From Neoconidiobolus thromboides FSU 785 (Eukaryota > Entomophthoromycota > Entomophthoromycetes > Entomophthorales > Neoconidiobolaceae), in the NCBI GenBank assembly GCA_025603075.1, contig MU626527.1:1-23418 (forward strand): DNA of 23,418 nucleotides, given 5' to 3'. The translations under genes and the position numbers were made by a program. The notes below the pieces were generated by a model. The model saw nothing but the letters and a program-made list of their open reading frames with translations. It had not been told where the DNA came from and did no database searches. This document shows positions 9,037 through 19,953 of the stretch, piece by piece. Position 1 is the stretch's first letter, and each line of letters begins with the position of its first letter.

Positions 9037-9958
9037 AAACTTTTAGTTTTAGGCTATGTTGAGGAAGTTTAAAAATAAACTAATTTAAAAATAATGGATA
9101 TTAAAATAGGGTAATTGGAATTAAAGTAAAATATTTTATTAGAAACTATACATATAATAATTTTAGGTCTTTATTTTTATTAATATATATAATATAAGAT
9201 ATTTCAGATAGAGCTTAAAATGGATAAGTTTGTATAGTAAAATAGTAGGAGTAAAAGTATAATAGTTAATAAGGAGGACTGTTTTGAAGTATTGAAGAAT
9301 CTAGGAGCTATATTCTATTTTTATCCCCTCATAATCTTGAATAGTTTATTATAGGGGGATATATTTTTATGTTTAGGGATTTTATTAACAATTTTCTCAC
9401 TTAAGTAGCACTTAAAAAACGGAAAAGTGATGAAGCCAAAAAAAGACATCTCCATATGCTTTAATACCCTCCTATGTTAGAAGTTTTTAAATAGAGATAT
9501 ATTGCAGTTCAGCCATAATTTTTCTATTTAATAAATTAGACTTTTGATAATACATATATATATCATCCTTTATTTTCTTCATGATTTTTGATTTATATGA
9601 TCGAAAGATCTATTTTTTATACTCAAATATTAAAGTCATATTTAATAGGAAGTAATAAAATAACTTCTAATAAAGTAGGGCCTGAAATACTATCCCCATT
9701 GCTTATCTTTTCTCTCACTTAATATACATTTAATATCTATTAATGAAGTACTTATGAGTAAGTAATAACTTTTGAAAAATACAAAAAAAATATTTAAAAT
9801 AAAATGAACCTATTTAAAATAATTATTTAAATATTATATTGTTACTTTATGAATTCATCCATTCCCCTTTTATTTCATAATTAAATAAAACCGTTAATTC
9901 AATTACTATTAAAACCTTAAAAATAAATTAAAAAACAATATCAGTATACGATTTATAA
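9037..9958. other. Convergent intergenic region with one short repeat copy
   Basis: No coding frame is visible between the ends of RPL20 (+) and the DM9 gene (-). Apart from the repeat at 9354-9455 it is AT-rich sequence that must contain both transcript ends. Confidence 0.5.
9354..9455 (+). mobile_element. Short interspersed repeat copy (GGGGATGT family), single
   Basis: It begins GGGGGATATATTTTT and ends GACATCTCCAT. The middle (ttaagtagcacttaaaaaa, then ggaaaagtgatgaagcc) aligns with the other copies in the same order. The orientation is the same as the left arm at 1622. No partner copy lies nearby, so single copies exist as well as inverted pairs. Confidence 0.65.
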
Positions 9959-10456
9959 TTAACTAGAAACATTATTAGGTACTGCTAATACATAATAATA
10001 ATCCAATTCACTGACTGCTTTTTCTTTATAAGCATAAGTATACATCAGCCCATTAGGAAAGTGTTCACCTACTTTACCTATGACAACCCCACTTCCCACT
10101 TGCGTTTTCCCTACATAAAGTTCTTTACCGTCCGCTTCATAACCCACTTCAAGAGGTGACCAACCACGTAATTGAATTCTACCTGTACATTGTCTCCAAT
10201 ACAACAAACTTTCATCCCCCACTAAAATTTCATAATCGAATAAAAAATGTTCTTTTCCTCCATAAGCAATCGAGGCTCCTCGAATATGTGGGCCTGCTTT
10301 TCCAGGTACTAAAGAACCATTAAACATAGCTCGAGCTACAAATAAAGGTTTTCCATCACCTTCTTGACCACCTTGGACCGCATTTGGCGGTATTGAACCA
10401 CTCTTTGCTTTAACCCATTCAAATTGGGGATGTGATCGACCAGCTCTTTCGCTCAT
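9959..10456 (-). CDS. DM9-repeat (DUF3421) protein
   Basis: This 165-aa intronless protein contains two tandem DM9 units, about 13-80 and 82-158. The first shows FEWVKAKSGSIPPNAVQGG, then PLFVARA and GSLVPGKAGP. The second shows LEVGYEADGKELYVGKT, GVVIGKVG and LDYYYVLA. The repeated 'LFV.RA...G.L.PGK' and 'LYVGKT..G..VIGKV' halves are the DM9 signature. No signal peptide or membrane segment is present, so it is probably cytosolic. DM9 proteins are best known from insects and molluscs, and some bind mannose and act in pathogen recognition; the role in fungi is unknown. The coding sequence is clearly less AT-rich than its surroundings, which may reflect protein constraint, expression or origin. 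Confidence 0.9.
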   Translation of the reverse strand: MSERAGRSHPQFEWVKAKSGSIPPNAVQGGQEGDGKPLFVARAMFNGSLVPGKAGPHIRGASIAYGGKEHFLFDYEILVGDESLLYWRQCTGRIQLRGWSPLEVGYEADGKELYVGKTQVGSGVVIGKVGEHFPNGLMYTYAYKEKAVSELDYYYVLAVPNNVSS

Positions 10457-11306
10457 TATTTAAAGTGATATTGAATTTTGTATGTTAAAAGAGTAATATT
10501 CTTAGTTAAATAGCTAAAATAAAATTTTAAAATGAGCTTTGGTTGATGTAACATGATGAAATTTATTAAGATTTGAAATTAAGATTGATTGGTTAAAGAT
10601 AAAAGTAAAGTTTTGTGAAGATAGTCAGTTTTTTATTAGTGTCATATAGTGGGATAGGAAATAAGTTGTTTATAAATTTGATTGCTTTTAATTATTATAA
10701 AAATAAATGAAATAAGATATATCAATGATACTAGATTCTATGTTTTTTTGAATGTAGTTATCACAATATAAATTTCTAAACTAAGACAATTTTTAAACTT
10801 ATTTTAAATCCAAAAGTTTATAGAATAATCAATGTCTTTAAAAAATTTAAAATTGGCAAATAATAAATTAAAATTTGTATAATTAATCTAATAACTAACA
10901 TTCAGGTACCTGATTAATATATAGAAGATCAACAATAATATCAAAAACTTAATTTATAGTATAATATGGGGATGTCTTTTTGTATTTAATATCTTAATAT
11001 CTTAATATCTATTTATTTTTTTATTTTTTTATTTTTTTATTCAAAAAATAAAGAAACAAAAAAATAAGGCTATTTAGTATAGTACTTTTTTATTTAAAAT
11101 GATATGACTTATTTTAATATAATAAAATATTATATATTATAATATTGATTTTCTTTTCATATTGTTCAAAAAAGCATTGATTAAAACGTATTTTAATTGG
11201 ATACATAAAAAGCCAATCAAACTCGTCAAAACATTCATTGAAAGTAAGAGAAGCAAAATAAGTACAAAGCAAGATTCTAATCTTTATAATATAACTATAT
11301 AAAAGA
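10457..11306. other. Divergent intergenic region with a degenerate repeat copy
   Basis: This region lies between the DM9 gene (-) and Mago nashi (+) and must carry both promoters. It is AT-rich with no open frame. A decayed repeat copy occupies about 10966-11078, and AT-only microsatellite tracts surround it. Confidence 0.5.
10966..11085 (+). mobile_element. Degenerate copy of the GGGGATGT repeat with internal tandem expansion
   Basis: The left end TATGGGGATGTCTTTTTG and the right end AAAGAAACAAAAAAATAAGGC match the copy at 1622-1718. The middle has been replaced by three AATATCTT-like units and three ATTTTTTT-like units. Assignment rests on the two ends only. Confidence 0.45.
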
Positions 11307-12118
11307 ATGGCTAACCCAAAAGATTCATTTTATCTAAGATATTAGTAAATTTTAATGACAATAAATTCTATCTTAATTATTAATAAAATATTTTAGTACT
11401 GGCCATACCAACAATAAAAGTGGTCATGAATTTTTAGAGTTTGAAATCAAGGGAGATGGTAGATGTCGATATGCTAATAATTCAAATTATAGAAATGATT
11501 CATTGATTAGAAAGGAATGTAAGTTTAACTTTGGGCTTTTAAGATCTAATTATGAAGATGTTCAAATTTGGAATTGATTATTAATATTGGTTTCTATAGT
11601 TTCTATAAGTCCAATAGTCATTGAAGAAATCAAAAAAATTATTCAAGATAGTGAAGTTTTTGAGTAAGTATTTTATTTAATAATAATGGAATTAATAAAT
11701 AAAGATGCTAATATATTATTATTTTTTAAACTAAATAGTTGTGACGATGAAAATTGGCCTGAAAAAGATAATGAAGGTCGTCAAGAATTAGAAATTAAAA
11801 TTGGAGAACATCACATTGCTTTTGAGGTAATTATTAAAGGATTTAAATCAAAAGAGATAAATCAAAATTGAAATTTGGAATTGAAAATAATTATTAATAT
11901 GTTAATTTATATCTTATTTTCCTAGACATCCAAATTGTTTTCGTTATCTCAAGTAACATCAAGTAAAGATCCGGCTGGTTTAGAGAAATTTTATTTTTTA
12001 GTACAAGATTTAAAATGCTTAATTATCTCCCTTATTTCATTGCATTTTAAAGTAAGTAATTATATCTATGTTTAATACGAGGAATTAATGTGATTTTTTT
12101 TAGATAAAACCTATCTAA
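11307..12118 (+). CDS. MAGO: Mago nashi, exon junction complex core subunit
   Basis: Six exons: 11307-11344, 11397-11518, 11600-11663, 11739-11826, 11926-12051 and 12104-12118, with introns of 52-99 nt and GTAAGT-like donors. They splice to a 150-aa protein, the usual Mago length. Diagnostic blocks in order are FYLRYY.GH (8-16), [48 protein letters not shown] and the terminal HFKIKPI; the last exon carries only IKPI and the stop. Mago forms the Mago-Y14 heterodimer that locks eIF4A3 on spliced mRNA. The protein is rather diverged for this highly conserved family (for example [14 protein letters not shown], where most species have a DDALWPPPD-type loop). Presence of an EJC core gene fits the intron-rich genes around it. 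Confidence 0.95.
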
Positions 12119-12777
12119 GTATATATATTATAAAATATTAAGGACCAGTTATTAATAATAATAAAATTTTAAAGTTGAGAAATGTTTATCTTTGTTTTGG
12201 AGTTTATTTTTATTGTTTATTCGATTTATTATATTCATTAATTTGATATTTTATAATGGGTATAATTATCATTTTATTATTTTATAATAAATTAAATTTA
12301 ATGAAATATAAAGTTTATTAATCTTAGTTGAAATTAAAATTTGATAGATTGTATAAAAATATATTTTTACATCTATTATAATAACATTAATATGAACTAT
12401 TATTATAAATATTATTATTTTATTAATTATTCCTTATTCTCTATATCATAATAGCAAATAAGTCAACTAGTATAAATATGTTAAAAGATTATTATTAAAT
12501 AAATTGTTTATAGAGAATATGTGCCAAAGATAATGTTTATTTAACCTTGGCTAAACTTTTAATTATATTTTTCAATTATAATCAAGTATAATATCATTTT
12601 AGAGTTGAGTTCCCTATTAAAAAATTAAAGTGAGAGGACCAAAAGAAAGATATTAGCAGTTGTCCAATTTAGACCCGAATATTACAGAATTAAAAAAAAT
12701 GCAAACCTTAAAATATTAAATAATCTCACTTTTTTCTTATTTGATTTATTTTGTAACTTTTTATAAGTAAACAGGGA
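12119..12777. other. Intergenic, AT-rich, no gene seen
   Basis: This stretch lies between the Mago stop and the SLS1-like start, both on the plus strand. Only short AT-rich frames and AT microsatellite patches are visible. The last 150 bases are less repetitive and probably hold the downstream promoter. Confidence 0.5.
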
Positions 12778-15526
12778 ATGTTCAAATTTAGCATTGGAAT
12801 AGTTAATAGAACGAAACGACTTCAATTACATACCCAAAATAACAGAATTGCTCAACTCCTAGCCCAAGTCAATAAACTTCAATATTACTCTACCTTTGAT
12901 AAGAATTATGGTTTAACAGCATCATCATCCGATGACAAACCCATCAAAAAACGACGTCCAAAACCTATTGACCCTCAAACTCAAGGAATTTTTGATTTAG
13001 CCGCCCAATTCGAGTCTTCTGCTCATATTAAACCCGTTAAAGAAGAAAGTGTTAATTTAAAAGAATATTATTTGGAATATATAGGAAAAAATAATGGATT
13101 AAATGAGATAGAAGATTTAGTAGTTAGAATAACTAAAGCATTTGATAAAGCTCAAATGAAAAAATATATACTAGATAATATTGATGGGAAATTTAAAAAT
13201 AATAAGTGGACAAAAAAAGAGTTAGTTTATTGGATATTAGAGAAAGAAGGAGTAAGAGTTAGGAAAATAGAAGAGATGAAGGAGGAGAAGGAGATGGAAG
13301 TGGAGATTATAGATAAAGTGGAAGAAGGTAAATAATTTAAAACGGATAAAAAATAAAGATATTTATATAATTAAATAGAATTTCAATCGAGTAAAAAAGA
13401 AATCTATTTTTTAATTTGTAAAGGTAAATCAAAATATTACTTAAATGAACTATTAAACTAACAATTTATTTATTTATTTATTATAATTAAAGGAGGAGAA
13501 AATTTAAGAAATTTAGAATTATTAGGCAATAGTGATATGGAAATCAATTTAGAATTGGAAAGTTATATCATCCGTGGTTCAAAGAAAGAAATTGAAAAAA
13601 CGCAAAAATTAATTAAAGAATTAATGGTAATTTAAACAAAAACAAAAGAAGATTATAAAAACTGAAAGACTAATAAATTGATTTTTTATTTTATATAGAA
13701 TTTTACCACTTTAACAATCGATATCACTTCTCTTTATCAACAAGATAATAAATTTATTAAAAAAAATGCAGAATTATTGGCGGCTATTGCACATACCACA
13801 GGTACTTATATTACTGTTTCGCATATGAATAATGTAAGTTGAGGAATATTTTTACAAAGTTTATATGTGATAATAATTGATAATTAATATTTTTAGGGTC
13901 AACAACTCTGTTTAACTGGATTAAATTCAAGAGAAATAAAACAAAGTTTAGAATGGATTTATCAAACTTTTAAATTGGTAAATAGATTATATTAATGTTA
14001 TTTAATAAATCGTTAAATATTATTATCTATATAGAATCATAATGAATTACCTAAGTTGGATTTATATTATTCAAATAGAAAAAACACATTGTATCAATCT
14101 CCAATAGTAGATTCCATAGAATTTAATTCCTTCTTTAATAATTTTTCAATGTTTCAAATCAAAGAAGATATGATTGAAGAGGTAGTTATTATTATTATTA
14201 TTATTAAAATTGAATTGTAGTTAATAATATTTTCTAGATATTAGAAGAGGACAAATATGATATTACAAAGAAATTAGATTATTTAAATAGTTATAAAATG
14301 TAAGTAAGAAATTAATGAATTTAAAATAGGAACTGAAATTCATTTTATTTTAGGTTGAACGATAAACTCATAAATAAGCATAATAATTTAACATTACCAG
14401 AAATATTTGATTCGATTACATCTAAAATAGTAAGACCTGGATTTGAACCTAAGATAATTGCAAAGTAAATTATTTTGATATTTTTACTTTTTTAATATTA
14501 ATATTAATAATATATAATAATAATAATAATATTTTAGATTTGGACATTCAACATATTTTAATAAATTACAATTTGCTCAAGCCAATTATTTTGATCAACA
14601 AATTAAAATTAATAATTTAAAAGAGCAATTTGATAATAATAATGATTTAGATAGTTATTTTATTAATAGGTAAATATTAATATATTAATATAAATTCATT
14701 TTATTAAATTTAACTTAATTAAATTAATTTATATAATAAAATTTAGTTTTCCATTACATAAATTACGTGAAGATTATCTTAAATCAACAACAAAAGAATA
14801 TTATTCGATAGAATATTCACCTATTAGTATAAAACAAAATCCATTTTTTATTAATGATTATTTTAATATTAATGAAATGGTCAAGATACCAAATAAGAAT
14901 TTATTACTTGAATTAGATAAATTAAAATATAATTTAAATTTAAAATTTAAATTATATATTGATGAAAACAATAATACAAAAATTGAAGATAGTTATTACT
15001 TAATGGATCAACAAATAGTTAATTTAGAAATTGGGAATAGGTAATTTAATAATAATTAATAATAATAATTTATGTTTTATTTATAATATTTATAATAGTA
15101 ATAGTTCATTACAATTCCAAATATTTAATCAAAGTAATTTGTCTTCTAATTTAGAATGTTTTAAACAATATTTGAATAGCATAAAAATTCAAAATCAACA
15201 AATATATATATTAAATCAATTTGAGTTTCCTATTTTAAATCAAAATCAACTACAATTTCAATTAGTTAAAGTACAAAAGATTAAAGAGTATAAATTTGAT
15301 ATCAAATTAAATGAATGGGATAAAGAGATACAAGTAGAATGTTTAGAAGTTATAGGAAATGAAAAAGAGGAACAACATAGGAGAGTAGTTAAGGTAAATG
15401 AAGAGATTGAAAAAATTTTAAATTAAAAATATTAATAATGTATATTTACTTTTTTAGACAAATATTTCAAATGATGAAGAAAGTACAAATGTGTTAAATT
15501 CAATTATTAATTTATGTTATTATTAA
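12778..15526 (+). CDS. SLS1-like mitochondrial inner-membrane gene-expression factor
   Basis: Eleven exons: 12778-13327, 13493-13626, 13699-13833, 13897-13977, 14035-14181, 14238-14299, 14354-14464, 14538-14669, 14747-15040, 15099-15393 and 15458-15526. All junctions are GT/AG and in frame, giving 669 aa; yeast Sls1 is of similar size (643 aa). Residues 1 to about 40 are Arg/Lys-rich without acidic residues, a mitochondrial presequence. Next come KKRRPKP, a helical segment resembling the SLS1 N-domain (KYILDNIDGKFKNNKWTKKE, about 127-146), and then a KH-like unit in exon 2 (LELLGNSDMEI...YIIRGSKKEIEK). In yeast, Sls1 couples mitochondrial transcription with translation at the inner membrane. 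The assignment rests on domain order, length and presequence, as overall similarity is low. If the last intron is retained the protein ends at 15426 instead. Confidence 0.6.
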
Positions 15527-15618
15527 ATTAAATTAATATAGAATATAGAAAGTTTTTAATATAAAAATAAAGTAGATTATTTAATTAATTATTAATAGAA
15601 GAATGAATCAAAATTATT

Positions 15619-15690
15619 TCATTTTATTTTATTTTATATTTTATATTTTATATTTTATATTTTATATTTTATATTTTATTTTATTTTATT
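15619..15690. repeat. TTTTATA tandem repeat at the convergent SLS1-like/IPK1 junction
   Basis: About six TTTTATA units are flanked by TTTTA units and fill much of the 159-bp gap between two convergent genes. The tract reaches the IPK1 stop codon (15686-15688). Transcript ends of both genes must lie in or near it. Confidence 0.85.
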
Positions 15691-16087
15691 TGATATTAGC
15701 TTTAACAATATTTTGATCTAATTGATAATAATGATCTAATTTCATATGGGACTTTGGATCTAAATCAACAATACCTAATTGATAATAAATCTTATCTTTA
15801 TTTTTTAGCCAATCTTTTAATATTAATTCATCTCTGAACATCTCTTTATCAATGTTTTTTAATAAGTTACTATCAAAACTAAGAAGAATATTAAGTATTA
15901 ACAGCTATTAGAGTAATAGAGAATATAAAAGGAAACTTACTTTATAGAATCGTTACTAATTAATGGAATAGTTAATAAAATTGAACAATCTTTAAAACTT
16001 AAAGAAGCAATAAATGCATAAATTGCAGTTAATATATCATTATCATCCGTAAGATTAATATTTTTATTAAGTTCATTATTATCTATA

Positions 16088-16118
<31 letters not shown>

Positions 16119-17396
16119 TAAAAATAAAATTTAAATTCTAAAAACTTACTATTTAAACTTTCAATTACATTTAACCAATCTTTTTCTATTGGTTCTTCGA
16201 TTTGTTTATTTTCTAATTTCTCTTTTAGTTGATAAATTCCTTCAATATCATATTTATCTAATTTTAATTGAGCTAATTTTAATTTATATAATAATTTATC
16301 ATTTAATAATATAACAGATATTAAACAAATAAAAAATTGTTTGATATTTCTTCATAAATAAAATAATTTAATATAAATAAATAAAATACAGATGATTAAA
16401 CTTACACTTCAGATGAAATATTAAAATCAAGTGATAGTAAGTCAAATGCCTATAAATAAATAAATTATTAATACAATATTTCAATAAATTTAAAATAAAT
16501 TCAATTCACCTCTTTCACCTCTATTTCTATTCCATCCCTGAATAACCTCAAGTTATTTTGTGGAGTTTGAATTAATTGACTAAGACTACATTTGATCTTA
16601 TCAATATTCTGTGAATAAAGATCCATTGGACAATATTCACTTTTTGTTTTATTTCCTGATAACAATTTAAATTCTTGATGTAAACAAAATCGACATTTAG
16701 TTAATTTGATCTTATTTTGTTCCAAAATATATCTAGAAGTAGGCAGAAAACCCCATTTTGGCTAATTAAAAAAGGATAATATTTAATTTAATGCTTAAAT
16801 CATTATTATTAATATCAATCAACTTACTTTAATTTCTATGCCTAATGTATTTCCCTTTCTTAACGGTATACTTTTATAAATCATTAATAAATTTTGACTT
16901 AAAAATATATATTTAGCATTCCAGTTTAATCGTTTGTTTCTTCTAAATTGGGGTCTAGATAAATAGATTTGATCATCTATGGATTTAATAAACCCGATAG
17001 TTGGTTGAAGGAATAACTAATAGAATATTGAGGTTACTAAAATAGATGGGTTATTATATGAACGTTATGATTGACTTACATTAAATGGTAAATAATCTTC
17101 TCCTATGAGTGAAGTCACTATAATGTCTTTAAATATTTTGATTTTTATAGGATCCTTAACAATATCTTCTTTATTACCAGTTTTTGTTAATCGTAGTATT
17201 AAATTATTCTGTAAAAGTTAATTCTTAATTTTTCTTTTTATTATTATTATCAAATTTCAATATAGCTTACTAATTTTGAGTTAATTCCAATATAACCTAA
17301 TACAATGTTTTCATTGCCTTCTTGAATATATTGCCAGTTACTAGGGACAAAGATTTCAGATTCAGGATAAGATGAGATTGAAGTATTGGAAGTCAT
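15686..17396 (-). CDS. IPK1: Inositol-pentakisphosphate 2-kinase
   Basis: Eight exons on the minus strand: 17396-17271, 17208-17080, 17016-16828, 16761-16510, 16449-16406, 16349-16150, 16082-15941 and 15878-15686. They splice in frame to 424 aa. Family motifs appear in order: NWQYIQEGNENIVLGY near the N-terminus (about 20-35; the nucleotide-binding G-loop region), LRLTK, then EIKPKWGFLP (about 146-155), CRFCLHQEFK, YCPMDLYS, PQNNLR, DIEGIY, FKDCSI, and C-terminal YQLGIVDLDPK and KLDHYYQLDQNIV. VDLDPK supplies metal- and ATP-binding Asp residues. The enzyme phosphorylates Ins(1,3,4,5,6)P5 at the 2-position to make InsP6, which supports mRNA export and is the precursor of inositol pyrophosphates. 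The unusual GTGAAT donor after exon 4 is the only one that keeps the frame. Confidence 0.93.
16091..16130. repeat. AAAAATA-type microsatellite inside an IPK1 intron
   Basis: About six AAAATA units lie in the intron between exons 6 and 7 (16083-16149). They make up most of that 67-nt intron. Confidence 0.8.
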
Positions 17397-17932
17397 TGTT
17401 CAAAATATAATAATTAAGTTGTATTCTATTTTAATTGAATATTGATAGTCTTTATTAATTGTTTATTAAATTGAGTTAGTTGAATTTGATTAATGATACA
17501 AAATAACAAATTTAGAAAATTCAAAAGAAATAAAGTGAATTTAAATTAAACAACTAAATTTATTAAGGATTAATCAAGAATTTTGACTAAAATAAAATTA
17601 TTATTTATATCACCACAATGCCACTTATAAAAGTATATAAAAACCTATTAATTAGCTATAATAATAACGTATGATATATTTATTAACAAAGGGCTTTAAA
17701 TTAATAAAAATAAAAATAAAAAATCTTAAATCTTTTAATATATGGGGGTGTTTTTTTTGGCTTTCATCACTTTTTTATTTTTAAGTGCCATTTGAATAAA
17801 AAACTGTTGGTGAAATTTTCAAATACAAAATACATCACCATGCATTATTTCATGTTAAATTTACTATTGTAATTTTATCATAAAATGTTAAGCTTTATAT
17901 ATTTTAAATAAAATTAAATTTATAGGAAAATT
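17397..17932. other. IPK1 upstream region and tRNA 5' flank, with one repeat copy
   Basis: This stretch holds the IPK1 promoter (read leftward) and the DNA before the tRNA gene. It is AT-rich with no open frame. The repeat copy at 17742-17843 ends about 90 bp before the tRNA. Confidence 0.5.
17742..17843 (-). mobile_element. Short interspersed repeat copy (GGGGATGT family), inverted orientation, next to tRNA
   Basis: It begins ATGGGGGTGTTTTTTTTGG and ends TACATCACCATG. Its middle contains TTTTTAAGTGCCATTTGA and ACTGTTGGTGAAATTTTC, which match the copies at 1920 and 22513. Terminal bases form an imperfect inverted repeat. Confidence 0.7.
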
Positions 17933-17938
17933 GCGGCT

Positions 17939-17982
<44 letters not shown>

Positions 17983-18005
17983 GCGTTCAATCCGCGGTGG
18001 GCGCA
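17933..18005 (+). tRNA. tRNA-Phe (anticodon GAA)
   Basis: A 73-nt cloverleaf without intron. The D arm is GCTC/GAGC with an AGTTGGGA loop. The anticodon stem TCAGA/TCTGA encloses CTGAAGA, so the anticodon is GAA. The T arm is CCGCG/CGCGG with loop TTCAATC, and the discriminator is A. Internal A and B boxes are intact. The acceptor stem GCGGCTA/TGGGCGC has one G-G mismatch (positions 4 and 69) and one T-G wobble (6 and 67). CCA is not encoded, as usual in eukaryotes. Confidence 0.95.
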
Positions 18006-18012
18006 CATATCC

Positions 18013-18017
18013 TTTTT
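18013..18017 (+). terminator. RNA polymerase III terminator of tRNA-Phe
   Basis: A run of five T begins 8 nt after the tRNA discriminator base, the expected Pol III stop signal. Confidence 0.8.
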
Positions 18018-18404
18018 ATAATTTCAAACTAATATTAAATAACAAATTTTTACTGTATGAAAAATCAATTCAAAGTAATTTTCAAGTCAAATATAAGATT
18101 TGAATGAAGATATATTATAGTAATAATTTAATGAAATGAAAGTTATATTGAGTTAATTGAATTCTTAATAACTATTATTAAGTCTATATTTTTTACTTTT
18201 ATAAGATCAAGTTGTTCAACTAGTTTCAAAATTTATAATAAAATCTATCTATTATCATTAATAAACTTTAAAAATTCATTTAAAAAAACTCTCAATTTTT
18301 AATCACCTTTTTAATTTTTAATTTTTAATAATAAAAAAATTTGTCTATAATTATTAAAAATGTTCACCCGATGCATTTATATTTTTTCTATTCAGATTTA
18401 TCTT
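18018..18404. other. Intergenic, AT-rich, no gene seen
   Basis: This stretch lies between the tRNA and the 3' end of the mL44 gene. Only AT-rich sequence is visible, presumably including the mL44 3' untranslated region. Confidence 0.5.
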
Positions 18405-19750
18405 TTAGATTCTAGATGGAGCGTCTGAAATTTTAGTTGGAAAAAAAGTAAGTTCATCTTCTTCTAAAGTATCTGAGGGTAATTGGAAATCTTTTAATTC
18501 CGTTAAATAATAGCGAATCAATGCGTCTTTACAGGCCTAATTAATAAAATCGTTATTATCATCATTATCATTATTGAGTTTAATTAGTTTACTCTAAACT
18601 CGGCCATTTTAAGAGAGGAGCCATAACCTAAATTAAAGATGTTATTAGTTATTTGTATTTGAATATTATTCTAATTGAAATTTACTTTCTCCTAATTTAA
18701 CATCACCGGAATAAACACCAACTACAAATACTGGTCGATTAGATAATCTACCTGTCTCTTTAAGTAATCTAAATAAAATAAAATATTAATTAATACAAAT
18801 TCATTTAATTTCATTCTATCATTTCCGTCTGTCTTTTTCTATATTCAACTTTCTTTCATCCACTTTTATGTATTTACTATTTATTATCATAATGATTGTT
18901 TTTATTACTTACCTTGATACTGGTTCCGGTTTATTTTTAATTTTTAATAATGAAACTAAACTTTTTTTTGGAGTTGCTAATGGTAATAAACTATTCACAT
19001 CTACTTCTTTACTTAATAAATGTTGATGAATAAATTCTTTAGTAGCTACTGCACCCTATTGAATTAAATTTAATATTTTAATAAAAGTTAATTAATTTAT
19101 CATTACCTTATCATGATAAATAGCACCAATTAAAGCTTGGACTGATTTTCCTAATATCTTATTAAATCCTACAATTTGTTCTCCCTCACTCTATTACAAA
19201 TAATATTAAAAAATTAACATTGAAATCAATATAAATAATAATGGAATAATAAAATTACCTGTTCTTCTTTATAACGAATCAATGGTGCTAAACCAAAACC
19301 TTGTCCAATCTTGGATAATGCGTAAGGATCATAATGCACTCTTAATATATCTTCAATAGTATTAACAGGTAAATTGGGATATTTGATATAATAATATTCC
19401 GAAAGGTAAAGACCTAATACTTTTTTACCTAGTTTATAAATAGAAGATTATTATTTATTATATTATATTATATTATATTATATTATATTACCTAAATAAC
19501 GTAATCTATCATTAGTACTAGTTTTTCCTAATAAATAAGATTTATGGGTAATAACTTGTTCAATGATTTGCTTATCAGTAAAATTAATATTGAGACGAGC
19601 TAATAATGCATTAATAGAAGCATCACTTTTAACTTCAGTGGTAGTATTAGTAGTGTTAATTGGGTCTGAAGAATAATAACGTATCCTTTGGGTGGAGGTG
19701 AGTAATGACGAGATTGGGTTGGTTTTAATTAATCTTAAATTTCTAAGCAT
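18405..19750 (-). CDS. Mitochondrial large-subunit ribosomal protein mL44 (yeast Mrpl3 family)
   Basis: Seven exons on the minus strand: 19750-19492, 19428-19259, 19190-19107, 19055-18913, 18768-18686, 18627-18593 and 18536-18405. They splice in frame to 301 aa. Residues 1 to about 27 form a basic presequence ending near RIRYYSS. An RNase III-like domain follows (about 48-195), with HKS, NDRLRYLGKKVL, LGKSVQALIGAIY and HDKG. The double-stranded-RNA-binding domain (about 216-275) shows RPVFVVGVYSG, KLGE.YGSSLKMAE and ACKDAL. Compared with active RNase III (ERLEFLGD), the catalytic Glu and Asp are replaced by Arg and Lys, and the second acidic site is also lost. This is expected for mL44, which is structural. 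It faces the Rpp40-like gene across a 203-bp promoter. Intron 1 carries a TATTA microsatellite. Confidence 0.9.
19451..19490. repeat. TATTA microsatellite in mL44 intron 1
   Basis: About seven ATTAT units run directly into the GTAATATAAT donor of the first intron (19429-19491), so repeat length changes alter the donor-proximal intron sequence. Confidence 0.85.
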
Positions 19751-19953
19751 TATTAAAATTATAGAGTTCTATTTTATATAGTTAAAATGAAATTTTAATT
19801 AAATAATTTGATATCAAATTAATAAGAATTGAGATTTAGAAATGGATTCTATAGATTATTATGGGAAGTAAAAATTAGTTGAGGAATAAAAAAAGATCCA
19901 AGTTTAATTTGGAATTTTAATACTTTAAATATTAGTATTATTCTATTACAAAA
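19751..19953. promoter_or_regulatory. Short divergent promoter between mL44 and RPP40-like genes
   Basis: Only 203 bp separate the two start codons, so the genes probably share a bidirectional promoter. The sequence is AT-rich and shows no element I can name. Confidence 0.5.

Noticed and set aside
8841-9062. Plus-strand open frame of 73 codons
   Set aside because: It is out of frame with RPL20 exons 4 and 5 and spans an intron.
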